A DNA stretch of 64,000 nt from an uncultured Lachnospiraceae bacterium (GTDB taxonomy: Bacteria; Bacillota; Clostridia; Lachnospirales; Lachnospiraceae). Positions within the stretch are counted from its first letter, which is position 1; each line of letters starts with the position of its first letter. Made by a program: the position numbers and the translations under genes. Location of the stretch: positions 62,001-126,000 of the forward strand of contig CAKRHW010000003.1 of NCBI GenBank assembly GCA_934339365.1, given 5' to 3'. Of the stretch, positions 22,924 through 32,141 are shown piece by piece. The notes below the pieces were generated by a model that saw only the letters and a list, made by a program, of their open reading frames with translations, was not told where the DNA came from and searched no databases.

Positions 22924-25900
22924 ATGGAAAAAAACAGAATGCATCCAGTGAAAGCAGAAAAAGCTGTTAGAATGAGTTTCTCAGGAAAAAATGAAGTCCT
23001 TGAGATGCCAAATCTTATTGAAATTCAAAAAGATTCATATCAATGGTTCCTTGATGAAGGGTTAAAAGAGGTTTTCAAAGATATCTCTCCAATTGAAGAC
23101 TATAGTGAACATTTAAGTCTTGAATTTGTAGATTTCCAATTATGTGAAGACGAGAAGAAGTATACAATTGAAGAGTGTAAAGAAAGAGACGCAACATATG
23201 CGGCACCTTTAAAAGTTAAAGTCAGACTCTACAATAAGGAAACAGGAGAAATTAGTGAACATGAGATCTTCATGGGAGATCTTCCGCTTATGACAGCTAC
23301 TGGAACATTTGTTATTAATGGAGCAGAACGTGTTATTGTAAGTCAGTTAGTACGTTCACCAGGAATTTATTATGATATCACACATGACAAGATTGGTAAG
23401 AAACTTTATTCAGCAACCGTTATTCCAAATCGTGGTGCATGGTTAGAATATGAGACAGATTCCAATGATATCTTCTATGTACGTGTTGATAGAACAAGAA
23501 AAGTTCCAATTACTGTTTTGATCAGAGCCTTAGGAATTGGATCTAATTCAGAAATTATAGAATTATTTGGTGAAGAACCAAAGATTCTTGCAAGTTTTGA
23601 GAAAGATGTTTCTACGAATTACCAGGAAGGTCTGTTAGAATTATATAAAAAGATTCGTCCGGGTGAACCACTTTCAGTTGATAGTGCAGAAAGTCTTATT
23701 TCTGCAATGTTTTTTGATCCGAGAAGATACGATTTAGCGAAGGTTGGTCGTTACAAATTTAACAAAAAATTAGCATTTAAGAATAGAATTCGTGGTTTTG
23801 CTCTTGCTGAAGACGTAGTTGATATGTCTACAGGAGAAGTTTTAGCCGAAGCAGGTACAATGGTTACGGAAGAATTAGCGACATTAATTCAAAATTCCGC
23901 TGTACCTTCTGTTTTGGTACAAACAGAAGAGCGAAACGTAAAAGTAATTTCTAATATGGCAGTAGATATCAAGCATTATGTTGATTTCGACTGTGAAGAA
24001 TTAGGTATTACAGAAAAAGTATATTACCCTGTACTAGCTTCTTTATTAGAAGAAAATCAAACAGAAGAGGAATTAAAAGAAGCTATTTCTAAAAATGTAA
24101 GCGAATTAATACCAAAACATATAACAAAAGAAGATATTATTGCATCTATTAACTACAATATGCATTTAGAGTATGGAGTTGGCAGCGCAGATGATATCGA
24201 TCACTTAGGTAACAGAAGAATCAGAGCTGTTGGAGAACTTCTTCAGAATCAATACAGAATTGGTTTGTCACGTTTAGAGAGAGTAGTACGTGAAAGAATG
24301 ACAACACAGGATTTAGAGGGTGTTTCACCACAGTCATTGATTAATATCAAACCAGTTACTGCAGCAGTGAAAGAATTCTTTGGCAGTTCACAGTTATCAC
24401 AGTTTATGGATCAGAACAATCCATTGGGTGAATTGACTCATAAGAGAAGATTATCAGCTCTTGGACCAGGTGGACTTTCCAGAGACAGAGCCGGATTCGA
24501 AGTGCGAGATGTACATTACACTCATTATGGTAGAATGTGTCCAATTGAGACACCCGAAGGTCCAAACATTGGTTTGATTAACTCTTTAGCTTGTTATGCA
24601 AGAATCAACCAATATGGATTTGTTGAAGCACCATATCGTGTTGTAGATAAGTCAGATCCGAATAATCCAAAGGTAACAGATGAAGTTGTTTACCTGACAG
24701 CAGATGAAGAAGATAATTACGTTGTTGCACAGGCAAATGAAAAACTTGATGAAGAAGGACATTTTATCAGTAATAATGTTTCAGGTCGTTTCCGCGAAGA
24801 GACGTCTGAATTTGAGAAGAAGAAGATTGATTTGATGGACGTATCTCCTAAGATGGTATTTTCCGTTGCAACTGCAATGATTCCATTCCTTGAAAATGAT
24901 GATCCTACACGTGCACTTATGGGATCAAACATGCAGCGCCAGGCTGTACCTCTGATGATTACAGAGGCGCCAGTGGTTGATACAGGTCTTGGAAGAAAAG
25001 CAGCAGTTGATTCAGGAGTCTGTGTTGTTGCAAAGAGAGATGCAGAAGTAATTAGATCTACTTCTAAATCTGTTACGTTACGTTATGATGATGATAATAC
25101 AACAGAAGAATATAAATTAATTAAGTTTGCAAGATCAAACCAGAGTAACTGCTATAATCAGAAGCCGATTGTATTTAAGGGCGACCATGTAAAAAAAGGT
25201 CAGGTTATTGCTGATGGAGCTTCTACATGTGATGGAGAAATTGCTTTAGGAAAGAATCCTTTAATTGGATTTATGACATGGGAAGGTTATAATTATGAGG
25301 ATGCCGTTCTTCTAAGTGAGCGATTAGTTCAGGATGATGTATATACATCAATTCATATTGAAGAATATGAATGCGAAGCGAGAGATACAAAATTAGGACC
25401 AGAAGAGATTACACGAGATGTACCAGGAGTAGGTGATGATGCGTTAAAGGATTTAGATGAACGTGGAATTATTCGAATTGGTGCGGAAGTACGTGCCGGA
25501 GATATTCTGGTAGGAAAGGTTACTCCGAAAGGAGAAACAGAGCTTACAGCAGAAGAAAGATTATTGAGAGCTATTTTTGGAGAAAAGGCAAGAGAAGTCA
25601 GAGATACTTCATTAAAGGTTCCTCATGGTGAATATGGTATTATTGTTGATGCAAAAGTATTTACAAGAGAAAATGGTGATGAGTTACCACCAGGAGTAAA
25701 TCAGTCAGTTCGTATTTATATCGCACAGAAAAGAAAAATTTCTGTCGGTGATAAGATGGCCGGACGACATGGTAACAAGGGTGTGGTTTCACGTGTATTA
25801 CCAGTAGAAGATATGCCATATCTGCCAAATGGACGACCTTTGGATATCGTATTGAATCCTTTGGGTGTGCCTTCTCGTATGAACATTGGACAGGTCTTAG

Positions 25901-26784
25901 AGATTCATTTAAGTCTTGCTGCAAAAGCACTTGGATTTAATGTTACAACGCCTGTTTTCGATGGAGCAACATGGGAAGATATTCAGGACTGCCTTGAGAT
26001 GGCGAACGATTATGTAAATACATCATGGGAAGAATTCTATGATAAATATAAAGATATTGTAGATAAGGACGTATTAAAATACTTAGAAGATCATCAGGAA
26101 CATAAAAAAGAATGGGCCGGCGTTCCGATTTCGAGAGATGGAAAGGTTCGTTTAAGAGATGGTAGAACAGGTGAATATTTTGATGGACCGGTTACCATTG
26201 GTCACATGCATTATCTGAAATTACACCATTTGGTTGATGATAAGATTCATGCACGTTCTACAGGTCCTTATTCTTTAGTAACACAACAGCCGTTAGGTGG
26301 TAAAGCACAATTTGGTGGACAGAGATTTGGAGAAATGGAAGTTTGGGCTCTTGAAGCTTATGGTGCATCTTATACACTTCAGGAGATTTTAACTGTGAAG
26401 TCGGATGATGTAGTTGGACGTGTGAAGACATACGAAGCAATCATCAAGGGTGAAAATATTCCTGAACCAGGTATTCCTGAATCATTTAAGGTATTATTAA
26501 AGGAATTACAGTCATTAGCATTAGATGTTAAGGTATTGACAGAAGATGATGTTGAGGTTGAATTAAAAGAGAGCATTGATGATGTAGACACAAATCTAAA
26601 TTCAATCATGAATGATGACAAGTTATTTAATAAAAAAGATGAGAATCTCGGTGCACATGGATATTCGCAAAAAGAATTCAGTGATGGTGAATTAGTAGAT
26701 TCAAAGGCAGATAATTCCTTTGACGATACAGAGGATGAGTATACATTTGATGATGCAGACGATGTAGATGATTCAGAAGAATAG
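22924..26784 (+). CDS. rpoB: RNA polymerase beta subunit
   Basis: 1286 aa. The catalytic beta subunit is complete: N-terminal lobe, rifampicin region SSQLSQFMDQNNPLGELTHK with RRLSALGPGG, the active-site MTWEGYNYEDAV, and the C-terminal clamp region GGKAQFGGQRFGEMEVWALEA. Beyond the conserved end is an unusual acidic tail (about the last 45 residues, Asp/Glu-rich, ending DDVDDSEE). rpoC starts 18 bases downstream with AAAGGAG. Confidence 0.98.
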   Translation: MEKNRMHPVKAEKAVRMSFSGKNEVLEMPNLIEIQKDSYQWFLDEGLKEVFKDISPIEDYSEHLSLEFVDFQLCEDEKKYTIEECKERDATYAAPLKVKVRLYNKETGEISEHEIFMGDLPLMTATGTFVINGAERVIVSQLVRSPGIYYDITHDKIGKKLYSATVIPNRGAWLEYETDSNDIFYVRVDRTRKVPITVLIRALGIGSNSEIIELFGEEPKILASFEKDVSTNYQEGLLELYKKIRPGEPLSVDSAESLISAMFFDPRRYDLAKVGRYKFNKKLAFKNRIRGFALAEDVVDMSTGEVLAEAGTMVTEELATLIQNSAVPSVLVQTEERNVKVISNMAVDIKHYVDFDCEELGITEKVYYPVLASLLEENQTEEELKEAISKNVSELIPKHITKEDIIASINYNMHLEYGVGSADDIDHLGNRRIRAVGELLQNQYRIGLSRLERVVRERMTTQDLEGVSPQSLINIKPVTAAVKEFFGSSQLSQFMDQNNPLGELTHKRRLSALGPGGLSRDRAGFEVRDVHYTHYGRMCPIETPEGPNIGLINSLACYARINQYGFVEAPYRVVDKSDPNNPKVTDEVVYLTADEEDNYVVAQANEKLDEEGHFISNNVSGRFREETSEFEKKKIDLMDVSPKMVFSVATAMIPFLENDDPTRALMGSNMQRQAVPLMITEAPVVDTGLGRKAAVDSGVCVVAKRDAEVIRSTSKSVTLRYDDDNTTEEYKLIKFARSNQSNCYNQKPIVFKGDHVKKGQVIADGASTCDGEIALGKNPLIGFMTWEGYNYEDAVLLSERLVQDDVYTSIHIEEYECEARDTKLGPEEITRDVPGVGDDALKDLDERGIIRIGAEVRAGDILVGKVTPKGETELTAEERLLRAIFGEKAREVRDTSLKVPHGEYGIIVDAKVFTRENGDELPPGVNQSVRIYIAQKRKISVGDKMAGRHGNKGVVSRVLPVEDMPYLPNGRPLDIVLNPLGVPSRMNIGQVLEIHLSLAAKALGFNVTTPVFDGATWEDIQDCLEMANDYVNTSWEEFYDKYKDIVDKDVLKYLEDHQEHKKEWAGVPISRDGKVRLRDGRTGEYFDGPVTIGHMHYLKLHHLVDDKIHARSTGPYSLVTQQPLGGKAQFGGQRFGEMEVWALEAYGASYTLQEILTVKSDDVVGRVKTYEAIIKGENIPEPGIPESFKVLLKELQSLALDVKVLTEDDVEVELKESIDDVDTNLNSIMNDDKLFNKKDENLGAHGYSQKEFSDGELVDSKADNSFDDTEDEYTFDDADDVDDSEE

Positions 26785-26802
26785 TAGAAAGGAGTACGGA
26801 TA

Positions 26803-29800
26803 ATGTCTGATACAAATAATAAAGATACTTATCAGCCAATGACATTTGATAAGATTAAAATTGGATTAGCTTCACCTGAAAAGATCAGAGAATGGTCACA
26901 TGGAGAAGTTACAAAACCGGAAACAATTAATTATAGAACATTAAAACCAGAAAAAGACGGACTGTTTTGTGAACGAATTTTTGGACCAAACAAAGACTGG
27001 GAATGTCATTGTGGAAAATATAAGAAAATTCGTTACAAAGGTATTGTTTGTGACAGATGTGGAGTTGAAGTAACAAAGTCATCTGTTCGTAGAGAACGTA
27101 TGGGTTCTATTGAATTGGCGGCTCCTGTATCACATATTTGGTATTTCAAGGGAATTCCTAGCCGTATGGGATTGATCTTAGATCTTTCCCCTAGAATCCT
27201 TGAGAAGGTTCTTTATTTCGCTTCTTATATTGTATTAGATCCAGGAGATACTAATTTACAATATAAGCAGGTATTGTCAGAAAAAGAATACAGAGATGCA
27301 TGCGAAGAATTCGGACATGGTTCTTTTAAAGCAGGAATGGGTGCAGAATCTGTTATGGAACTTTTAAAGGCAATTGATCTTGAAAAAGAATCAGAAGAAT
27401 TGAAGGCAGAATTACGTGAGGCATCTGGTCAGAAGAGAGCCAGAATTGTAAAACGACTTGAAGTAGTTGAAGCATTCCGTTTATCTCATAATAAGCCGGA
27501 ATGGATGATTCTTACCGTAATTCCTGTTATACCACCAGATTTAAGACCGATGGTACAGTTAGATGGTGGACGTTTTGCAACATCTGATTTGAATGATTTA
27601 TATAGAAGAATTATTAACAGAAATAATCGTCTGCAGAGATTGTTAGATCTTGGAGCACCGGAAATTATTGTTCGAAATGAAAAGAGAATGCTTCAGGAAG
27701 CTGTAGATGCAATTATTGATAATGGTAGACGAGGACGTCCGGTCACAGGACCTGGAAACAGAGCATTAAAGTCATTATCAGATATGTTAAAGGGTAAACA
27801 GGGTCGTTTCCGTCAAAACCTGTTAGGAAAACGTGTTGACTATTCTGGACGTTCGGTTATCGTTGTTGGACCGGAACTTAGAATTTATCAGTGCGGCCTT
27901 CCTAAAGAAATGGCAATCGAACTTTTTAAACCATTTGTTATGAAAGAATTAGTAGCAAATGGAACTGCACATAATATTAAGAGTGCAAAGAAAATGGTAG
28001 AAAGACTTCAGACAGAAGTATGGGATGTCTTAGAAGAAGTAATTAAAGAGCATCCTGTTATGTTAAATCGTGCACCTACTCTCCACAGATTAGGTATTCA
28101 GGCATTTGAGCCTATTCTTGTAGAAGGTAAGGCAATTAAATTACATCCACTTGTATGTACTGCGTTTAATGCCGATTTCGATGGAGATCAGATGGCTGTC
28201 CATCTTCCATTATCTGTAGAAGCACAGGCGGAATGTAGATTCCTGTTATTGTCGCCAAATAACTTATTGAAACCTTCTGATGGTGGTCCGGTAGCAGTTC
28301 CATCACAGGATATGGTTCTTGGTATTTATTATTTGACACAGGAAAGACCAGGAGCAAAGGGCGAAGGTAAATTCTTTAAGAGTATTAATGAGGCAATTTT
28401 AGCATATGAAAATGGTGTAATTACATTGCACTCAAAGATTAAAGTATTTGTGACAGCGACAAACGGAGAAGGAAAACCGGTAGCAGGTGAAGTTGAGACA
28501 ACATTAGGACGAATGATTTTCAATGAGATTCTTCCGCAGGATTTAGGATTCGTAAATCGTGAAACAGATGAAGATTACTTAAAACCGGAAGTTGATTTCC
28601 TTGTACGTAAGAAAGAATTGAAAAAGATTCTTGAAAAAGTTATTAATACACATGGAGCAACAAAGACAGCAGAAGTACTCGATGATATCAAGGCAATGGG
28701 TTATAAGTATTCTACAAGAGCAGCCATGACAGTTTCGATTGCAGATATGACAGTTCCTGCAGAAAAGAAAACGATTCTTGCAAGTGCTGAGAAAACAGTA
28801 GAAAAAATTAATCGTAACTTTAGAAGAGGTCTTGTTACAGATGAAGAGAGATATCAGGAAGTTATTGCAACATGGAAGACAGCCGATGATGATATTACAA
28901 CTGCACTGCTTTCAGGATTAGATAAATACAATAATATTTACATGATGGCTGATTCAGGAGCCAGAGGTTCTGATAAGCAGATTAAGCAGTTAGCTGGTAT
29001 GCGTGGTTTGATGGCAGATACATCTGGTAGAACCATTGAATTACCAATCAAATCAAACTTCCGCGAAGGACTCGATGTATTGGAGTATTTCATTTCTGCA
29101 CATGGTGCCAGAAAGGGTCTGTCAGATACAGCGTTACGTACAGCCGATTCAGGATACCTGACAAGACGTCTTGTAGATGTTTCGCAGGATTTAATTATTC
29201 GTGAAGTAGACTGTTCGGTTGGAAGAAAGATTCCATATATGGAAATCACAGCATTCATGGATGGAAACGAAGTAATTGAAAGTCTGGAAGAAAGAATGAC
29301 TGGTAGATTTGCAGCTGAAACAATTACAGATGAAAATGGAGAAGTAATTGTAAAGGCAAATCATATGATTACACCAAAACGTGCTGCTAAGGTAGCTGCG
29401 ACAGGAAAGGAAAAAGTTAAGATTCGTACAATTCTTACCTGCCGTTCTAAGATTGGTGTATGTGCAAAATGCTATGGTACAAACATGGCATCCGGTCAGG
29501 CAGTTCAGGTAGGTGAGGCTGTTGGTATTATTGCAGCACAGTCTATCGGTGAGCCAGGTACACAGTTGACAATGCGTACATTCCATACCGGTGGTGTTGC
29601 TGGTGATGATATTACACAGGGTCTTCCTAGAGTCGAAGAACTTTTCGAAGCAAGAAAACCAAAGGGACTTGCAATTATTGCTGAATTTGGTGGACGTGCA
29701 GAACTTCGTGACACAAAGAAGAAGAGAGAAATTGTGATTACGAATCCTGAGACGGGAGAACAAAAGGCATATTTAATTCCTTATGGTTCAAAGATGAAAG

Positions 29801-30516
29801 TTTTCGATGGAGATGTGGTAGAAGCCGGAGACAGTTTAACAGAAGGTAGTGTGAATCCACATGATATTCTTAAGATCAAAGGAGTTCGTGCTGTACAGGA
29901 TTACATGTTACAGGAAGTACAGAGAGTTTACCGTCTGCAAGGTGTAGAAATCAATGATAAGCATATTGAAGTTATCGTTAGACAGATGCTTAAGAAGATT
30001 CGGATTGAAGCACCAGGTGATTCGGATTATCTTCCAGGTATTACTGTTGACGTACTTGATTTCAATGAAGTCAATGAGAAGCTGATTGAAGAAGGAAAGC
30101 AGCCGGCAGAAGGAAAACAGATTATGCTTGGTATTACAAAAGCATCTCTTGCAACAAATTCATTCCTTTCAGCTGCATCATTCCAGGAAACAACTAAGGT
30201 GCTTACAGAAGCAGCAATTAATGGAAAAGTTGATCCATTGATTGGTCTGAAAGAAAATGTTATCATTGGTAAGTTAATTCCGGCAGGAACAGGTATGAAG
30301 CGTTATCGTGACGTTAAACTTGACTGTGATAAAGATATAGTTGATTTTGAGGATGATATTGAGTTAGATGAGGATGACTACATTCCGGCAGATGAAGATG
30401 ATAATACAGATGTTACACAGGGTGTTGGTGATGACGAGTATTTTGATTTTTCGGATGACGAAGATGATGATACAGATGTAGAAGAATCAGCAGATGATTC
30501 AGAAAGCGAAGAATAA
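26803..30516 (+). CDS. rpoC: RNA polymerase beta' subunit
   Basis: 1237 aa. It has the zinc ribbon CHCGKYKKIRYKGIVCDRCG (about 66-85), the Mg2+-binding NADFDGDQMAVH, the bridge helix region and the second zinc site CRSKIGVCAKCYG. The C-terminus ends in a strongly acidic tail (about the last 60 residues, ending ESADDSESEE), matching the acidic tail of RpoB. The stop codon is only 10 bases before a candidate riboswitch, so transcription termination of this operon is built into that element. Confidence 0.98.
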   Translation: MSDTNNKDTYQPMTFDKIKIGLASPEKIREWSHGEVTKPETINYRTLKPEKDGLFCERIFGPNKDWECHCGKYKKIRYKGIVCDRCGVEVTKSSVRRERMGSIELAAPVSHIWYFKGIPSRMGLILDLSPRILEKVLYFASYIVLDPGDTNLQYKQVLSEKEYRDACEEFGHGSFKAGMGAESVMELLKAIDLEKESEELKAELREASGQKRARIVKRLEVVEAFRLSHNKPEWMILTVIPVIPPDLRPMVQLDGGRFATSDLNDLYRRIINRNNRLQRLLDLGAPEIIVRNEKRMLQEAVDAIIDNGRRGRPVTGPGNRALKSLSDMLKGKQGRFRQNLLGKRVDYSGRSVIVVGPELRIYQCGLPKEMAIELFKPFVMKELVANGTAHNIKSAKKMVERLQTEVWDVLEEVIKEHPVMLNRAPTLHRLGIQAFEPILVEGKAIKLHPLVCTAFNADFDGDQMAVHLPLSVEAQAECRFLLLSPNNLLKPSDGGPVAVPSQDMVLGIYYLTQERPGAKGEGKFFKSINEAILAYENGVITLHSKIKVFVTATNGEGKPVAGEVETTLGRMIFNEILPQDLGFVNRETDEDYLKPEVDFLVRKKELKKILEKVINTHGATKTAEVLDDIKAMGYKYSTRAAMTVSIADMTVPAEKKTILASAEKTVEKINRNFRRGLVTDEERYQEVIATWKTADDDITTALLSGLDKYNNIYMMADSGARGSDKQIKQLAGMRGLMADTSGRTIELPIKSNFREGLDVLEYFISAHGARKGLSDTALRTADSGYLTRRLVDVSQDLIIREVDCSVGRKIPYMEITAFMDGNEVIESLEERMTGRFAAETITDENGEVIVKANHMITPKRAAKVAATGKEKVKIRTILTCRSKIGVCAKCYGTNMASGQAVQVGEAVGIIAAQSIGEPGTQLTMRTFHTGGVAGDDITQGLPRVEELFEARKPKGLAIIAEFGGRAELRDTKKKREIVITNPETGEQKAYLIPYGSKMKVFDGDVVEAGDSLTEGSVNPHDILKIKGVRAVQDYMLQEVQRVYRLQGVEINDKHIEVIVRQMLKKIRIEAPGDSDYLPGITVDVLDFNEVNEKLIEEGKQPAEGKQIMLGITKASLATNSFLSAASFQETTKVLTEAAINGKVDPLIGLKENVIIGKLIPAGTGMKRYRDVKLDCDKDIVDFEDDIELDEDDYIPADEDDNTDVTQGVGDDEYFDFSDDEDDDTDVEESADDSESEE

Positions 30517-30526
30517 TAAAATAAAA

Positions 30527-30569
30527 AGACAGTTCGAAACCATCCTGTCTGTAAAAAAAACTAGGGATG
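30527..30569 (+). promoter_or_regulatory. Candidate preQ1-I riboswitch aptamer
   Basis: P1 is AGACAG (30527-30532) with CTGTCT (30545-30550), a perfect six pairs. The loop begins TTCG. A C sits immediately 5' of the second P1 strand. An A-rich tail, GTAAAAAAAACTAGG (30551-30565), closely follows the preQ1-I pattern AUAAAAAACUAA. A pseudoknot CATC (30541-30544) / GATG (30566-30569) is possible. A terminator comes next, then a VUT/YhhQ transporter, a known target class of preQ1 switches. The call rests on these hand-made pairings, not a covariance search. Confidence 0.6.
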
Positions 30570-30581
30570 ATATGAAAGAAA

Positions 30582-30610
30582 GGGGCACTCTGGTTTGAGT
30601 GCTCTTTTTT
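30582..30610 (+). terminator. Terminator of rpoC, likely the riboswitch expression platform
   Basis: GGGGCACTC / GAGTGCTCT stem followed by TTTTTT. Its loop TGGTTT (30591-30596) is exactly complementary to AAACCA (30537-30542) in the aptamer loop, which offers an antiterminator pairing. Confidence 0.82.
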
Positions 30611-30619
30611 GTATAAAAA

Positions 30620-30668
30620 AAATGTAGATATTAAAAATATCACATTTCATGTAGGAGGTAATGTGATA
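30620..30668 (+). promoter_or_regulatory. Two mutually exclusive hairpins at the transporter ribosome site
   Basis: Hairpin A pairs AAATGT-GATATT (30620-30632) with AATATC-ACATTT (30636-30647). Hairpin B pairs TATCACATT (30638-30646) with AATGTGATA (30660-30668) and holds AGGAGG (30653-30658) in its loop, directly before the ATG. Both use 30638-30646, so only one can form. Confidence 0.5.
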
Positions 30669-30669
30669 C

Positions 30670-31383
30670 ATGAATGAGTTATTGTTAGTTTTATCTGTAC
30701 TTGTTATTTATGGATCCGTTTTAGTTATGTATTACCTGTTTGATGAGAGCGGGTTATATTCTTTTACAGTGCTTGCTACAATTACAGCGAATATTGAAGT
30801 ATTGATTATGATTCGTGCATTTGGAATGGAACAGACATTAGGGAATGTATTGTTTGCAGCTAATTTCCTGGTTACGGATATCCTGAGTGAAGTCGCAGGA
30901 AAAAAGAAGGCACAGAAGGCAGTAAATATAGGAATCGTTATTTCTGTAATTTTTATTCTGTTAACACAGATGTGGCTGCTTTACCGTCCGAGTACAGAAG
31001 ACTGGGTAATGCCGGCAATTAAGACTGTATTTTCAAATACACCACGAATGATGATTGTTGGAATTGTAACATATGCCATTGTTCAGCGATTTGATGTATG
31101 GGCTTATCATAAATGGTGGGCGTTAACAAAAGATAAAACGGGAGATGAGAGAAGATTTTTGTGGCTTCGTAATAATGGGTCAACGCTGATCTCTCAACTA
31201 TTAAATACAATTATTTTTACACTTGGAGCGTTTTATGGTACTTATACAGCACCAGTACTATTAAGTATAGGAATTTCAAGTTATATCATATTTATTGTTA
31301 CAAGTCTGGTAGATACTCCATTTATATATGGGGCAAGAAAGATTCACGATTATAAAGTAAGATTACAGTCTCAAAAAGTCTGA
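30670..31383 (+). CDS. VUT/YhhQ family queuosine-precursor transporter
   Basis: A 237-aa membrane protein with about six hydrophobic helices and the family signature NFLVTDILSE near residue 75; later LRNNGSTLISQLLNTIIFT and SSYIIFIVTSLVDTPFIYGARK. Relatives import the queuosine precursors preQ0, preQ1 or queuine for tRNA modification. The candidate preQ1 switch directly upstream supports this role independently. No promoter of its own is visible, so expression probably depends on read-through from rpoBC. YhhQ symbols are used loosely in this family, so no gene symbol is given. Confidence 0.85.
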   Translation: MNELLLVLSVLVIYGSVLVMYYLFDESGLYSFTVLATITANIEVLIMIRAFGMEQTLGNVLFAANFLVTDILSEVAGKKKAQKAVNIGIVISVIFILLTQMWLLYRPSTEDWVMPAIKTVFSNTPRMMIVGIVTYAIVQRFDVWAYHKWWALTKDKTGDERRFLWLRNNGSTLISQLLNTIIFTLGAFYGTYTAPVLLSIGISSYIIFIVTSLVDTPFIYGARKIHDYKVRLQSQKV

Positions 31384-31446
31384 TCCAACTTGTTCCTGAA
31401 CAGTGGGAAAGGTTGTTTTGTAACCTGAATCAAAGGAAAAAGACAT

Positions 31447-31507
31447 AAAAAAAGTCATGCAATTCATAAGGCAATAGAAATGCCAAAATAGATTGCATGA
31501 CTTTTTT
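31447..31507. terminator. Bidirectional terminator
   Basis: AAAAAAGTCATGCAAT (31448-31463) and its complement ending in TTTTTT (31492-31507), with an inner GGCA/TGCC helix. It serves the transporter (+) and the response regulator (-). Confidence 0.85.
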
Positions 31508-31516
31508 GTCAGCGAA

Positions 31517-32137
31517 TTATTTTAAATTCTTATAATAGAAAATTGCTAATTGTGTACGATCACGCAAAGACAGTTTTTCTAAAATTACGCTAATGTAATT
31601 TCGAACCGTACCTTCGCTTAAAAACAGACTTTCCGCAATTTCTTTATTACTAAGACCGTCCGCTACCTGATTAATAATTTCTAAATCACGTTCTGTTAAA
31701 TTATAAACAGAGATATCTTTTTTTTGAGGGGAGTTAATCGTTGGAAGCTTTGATACAATATCGTTTCCAAAAACACTTTGTCCACCCATAACCGCTTTGA
31801 TCGAGGGAACGATAGATTCAAAATCCTGTTTTAGAATGTAACCTTTTGCACCAATTTTTAAAGCCTCAATAATATATTCATTGTCGGAAAAGGTTGTTAA
31901 ATATAAAATTTTAGCATCAGGGTGTGAAGATAGAATAGTTTTCCCGGCTTCAATGCCAGTTACATTTTGCATCCGAATATCCGTTAACAAAACGTCGGGG
32001 GAATATTGTTCATATAACTCTACCGCTTCACTTCCGTCATGTCCTAAAGCATCAACGGTAATTTCAGAATCTGCTTCTAGGATTGTTTTTAAAGCCTGGC
32101 AAACTAATTTATCATCATCAACAATCACAATATGCAT
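31517..32137 (-). CDS. NarL/LuxR-type response regulator
   Basis: 206 aa. The receiver domain has the acidic cluster VDDDK and phospho-acceptor D53 (VLLTDIRM). The C-terminal LuxR-type helix-turn-helix is LTERDLEIINQVADGLSNKEIAESLFLSEGTVRNYI (split here only by domain, about 143-180). Four bases separate it from the upstream kinase gene, its certain partner. With the divergent ABC exporter this resembles LiaRS- or YxjML-like envelope response modules. The probable target is the ABC operon at 33497 and its own promoter. Confidence 0.92.
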   Translation of the reverse strand: MHIVIVDDDKLVCQALKTILEADSEITVDALGHDGSEAVELYEQYSPDVLLTDIRMQNVTGIEAGKTILSSHPDAKILYLTTFSDNEYIIEALKIGAKGYILKQDFESIVPSIKAVMGGQSVFGNDIVSKLPTINSPQKKDISVYNLTERDLEIINQVADGLSNKEIAESLFLSEGTVRNYISVILEKLSLRDRTQLAIFYYKNLK

Positions 32138-32141
32138 AATA

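Noticed and set aside
29191..29763. 190-codon minus-strand open frame inside rpoC
   Set aside because: Cys/Ser/Asn-rich shadow of a highly conserved rpoC region, without start signals.
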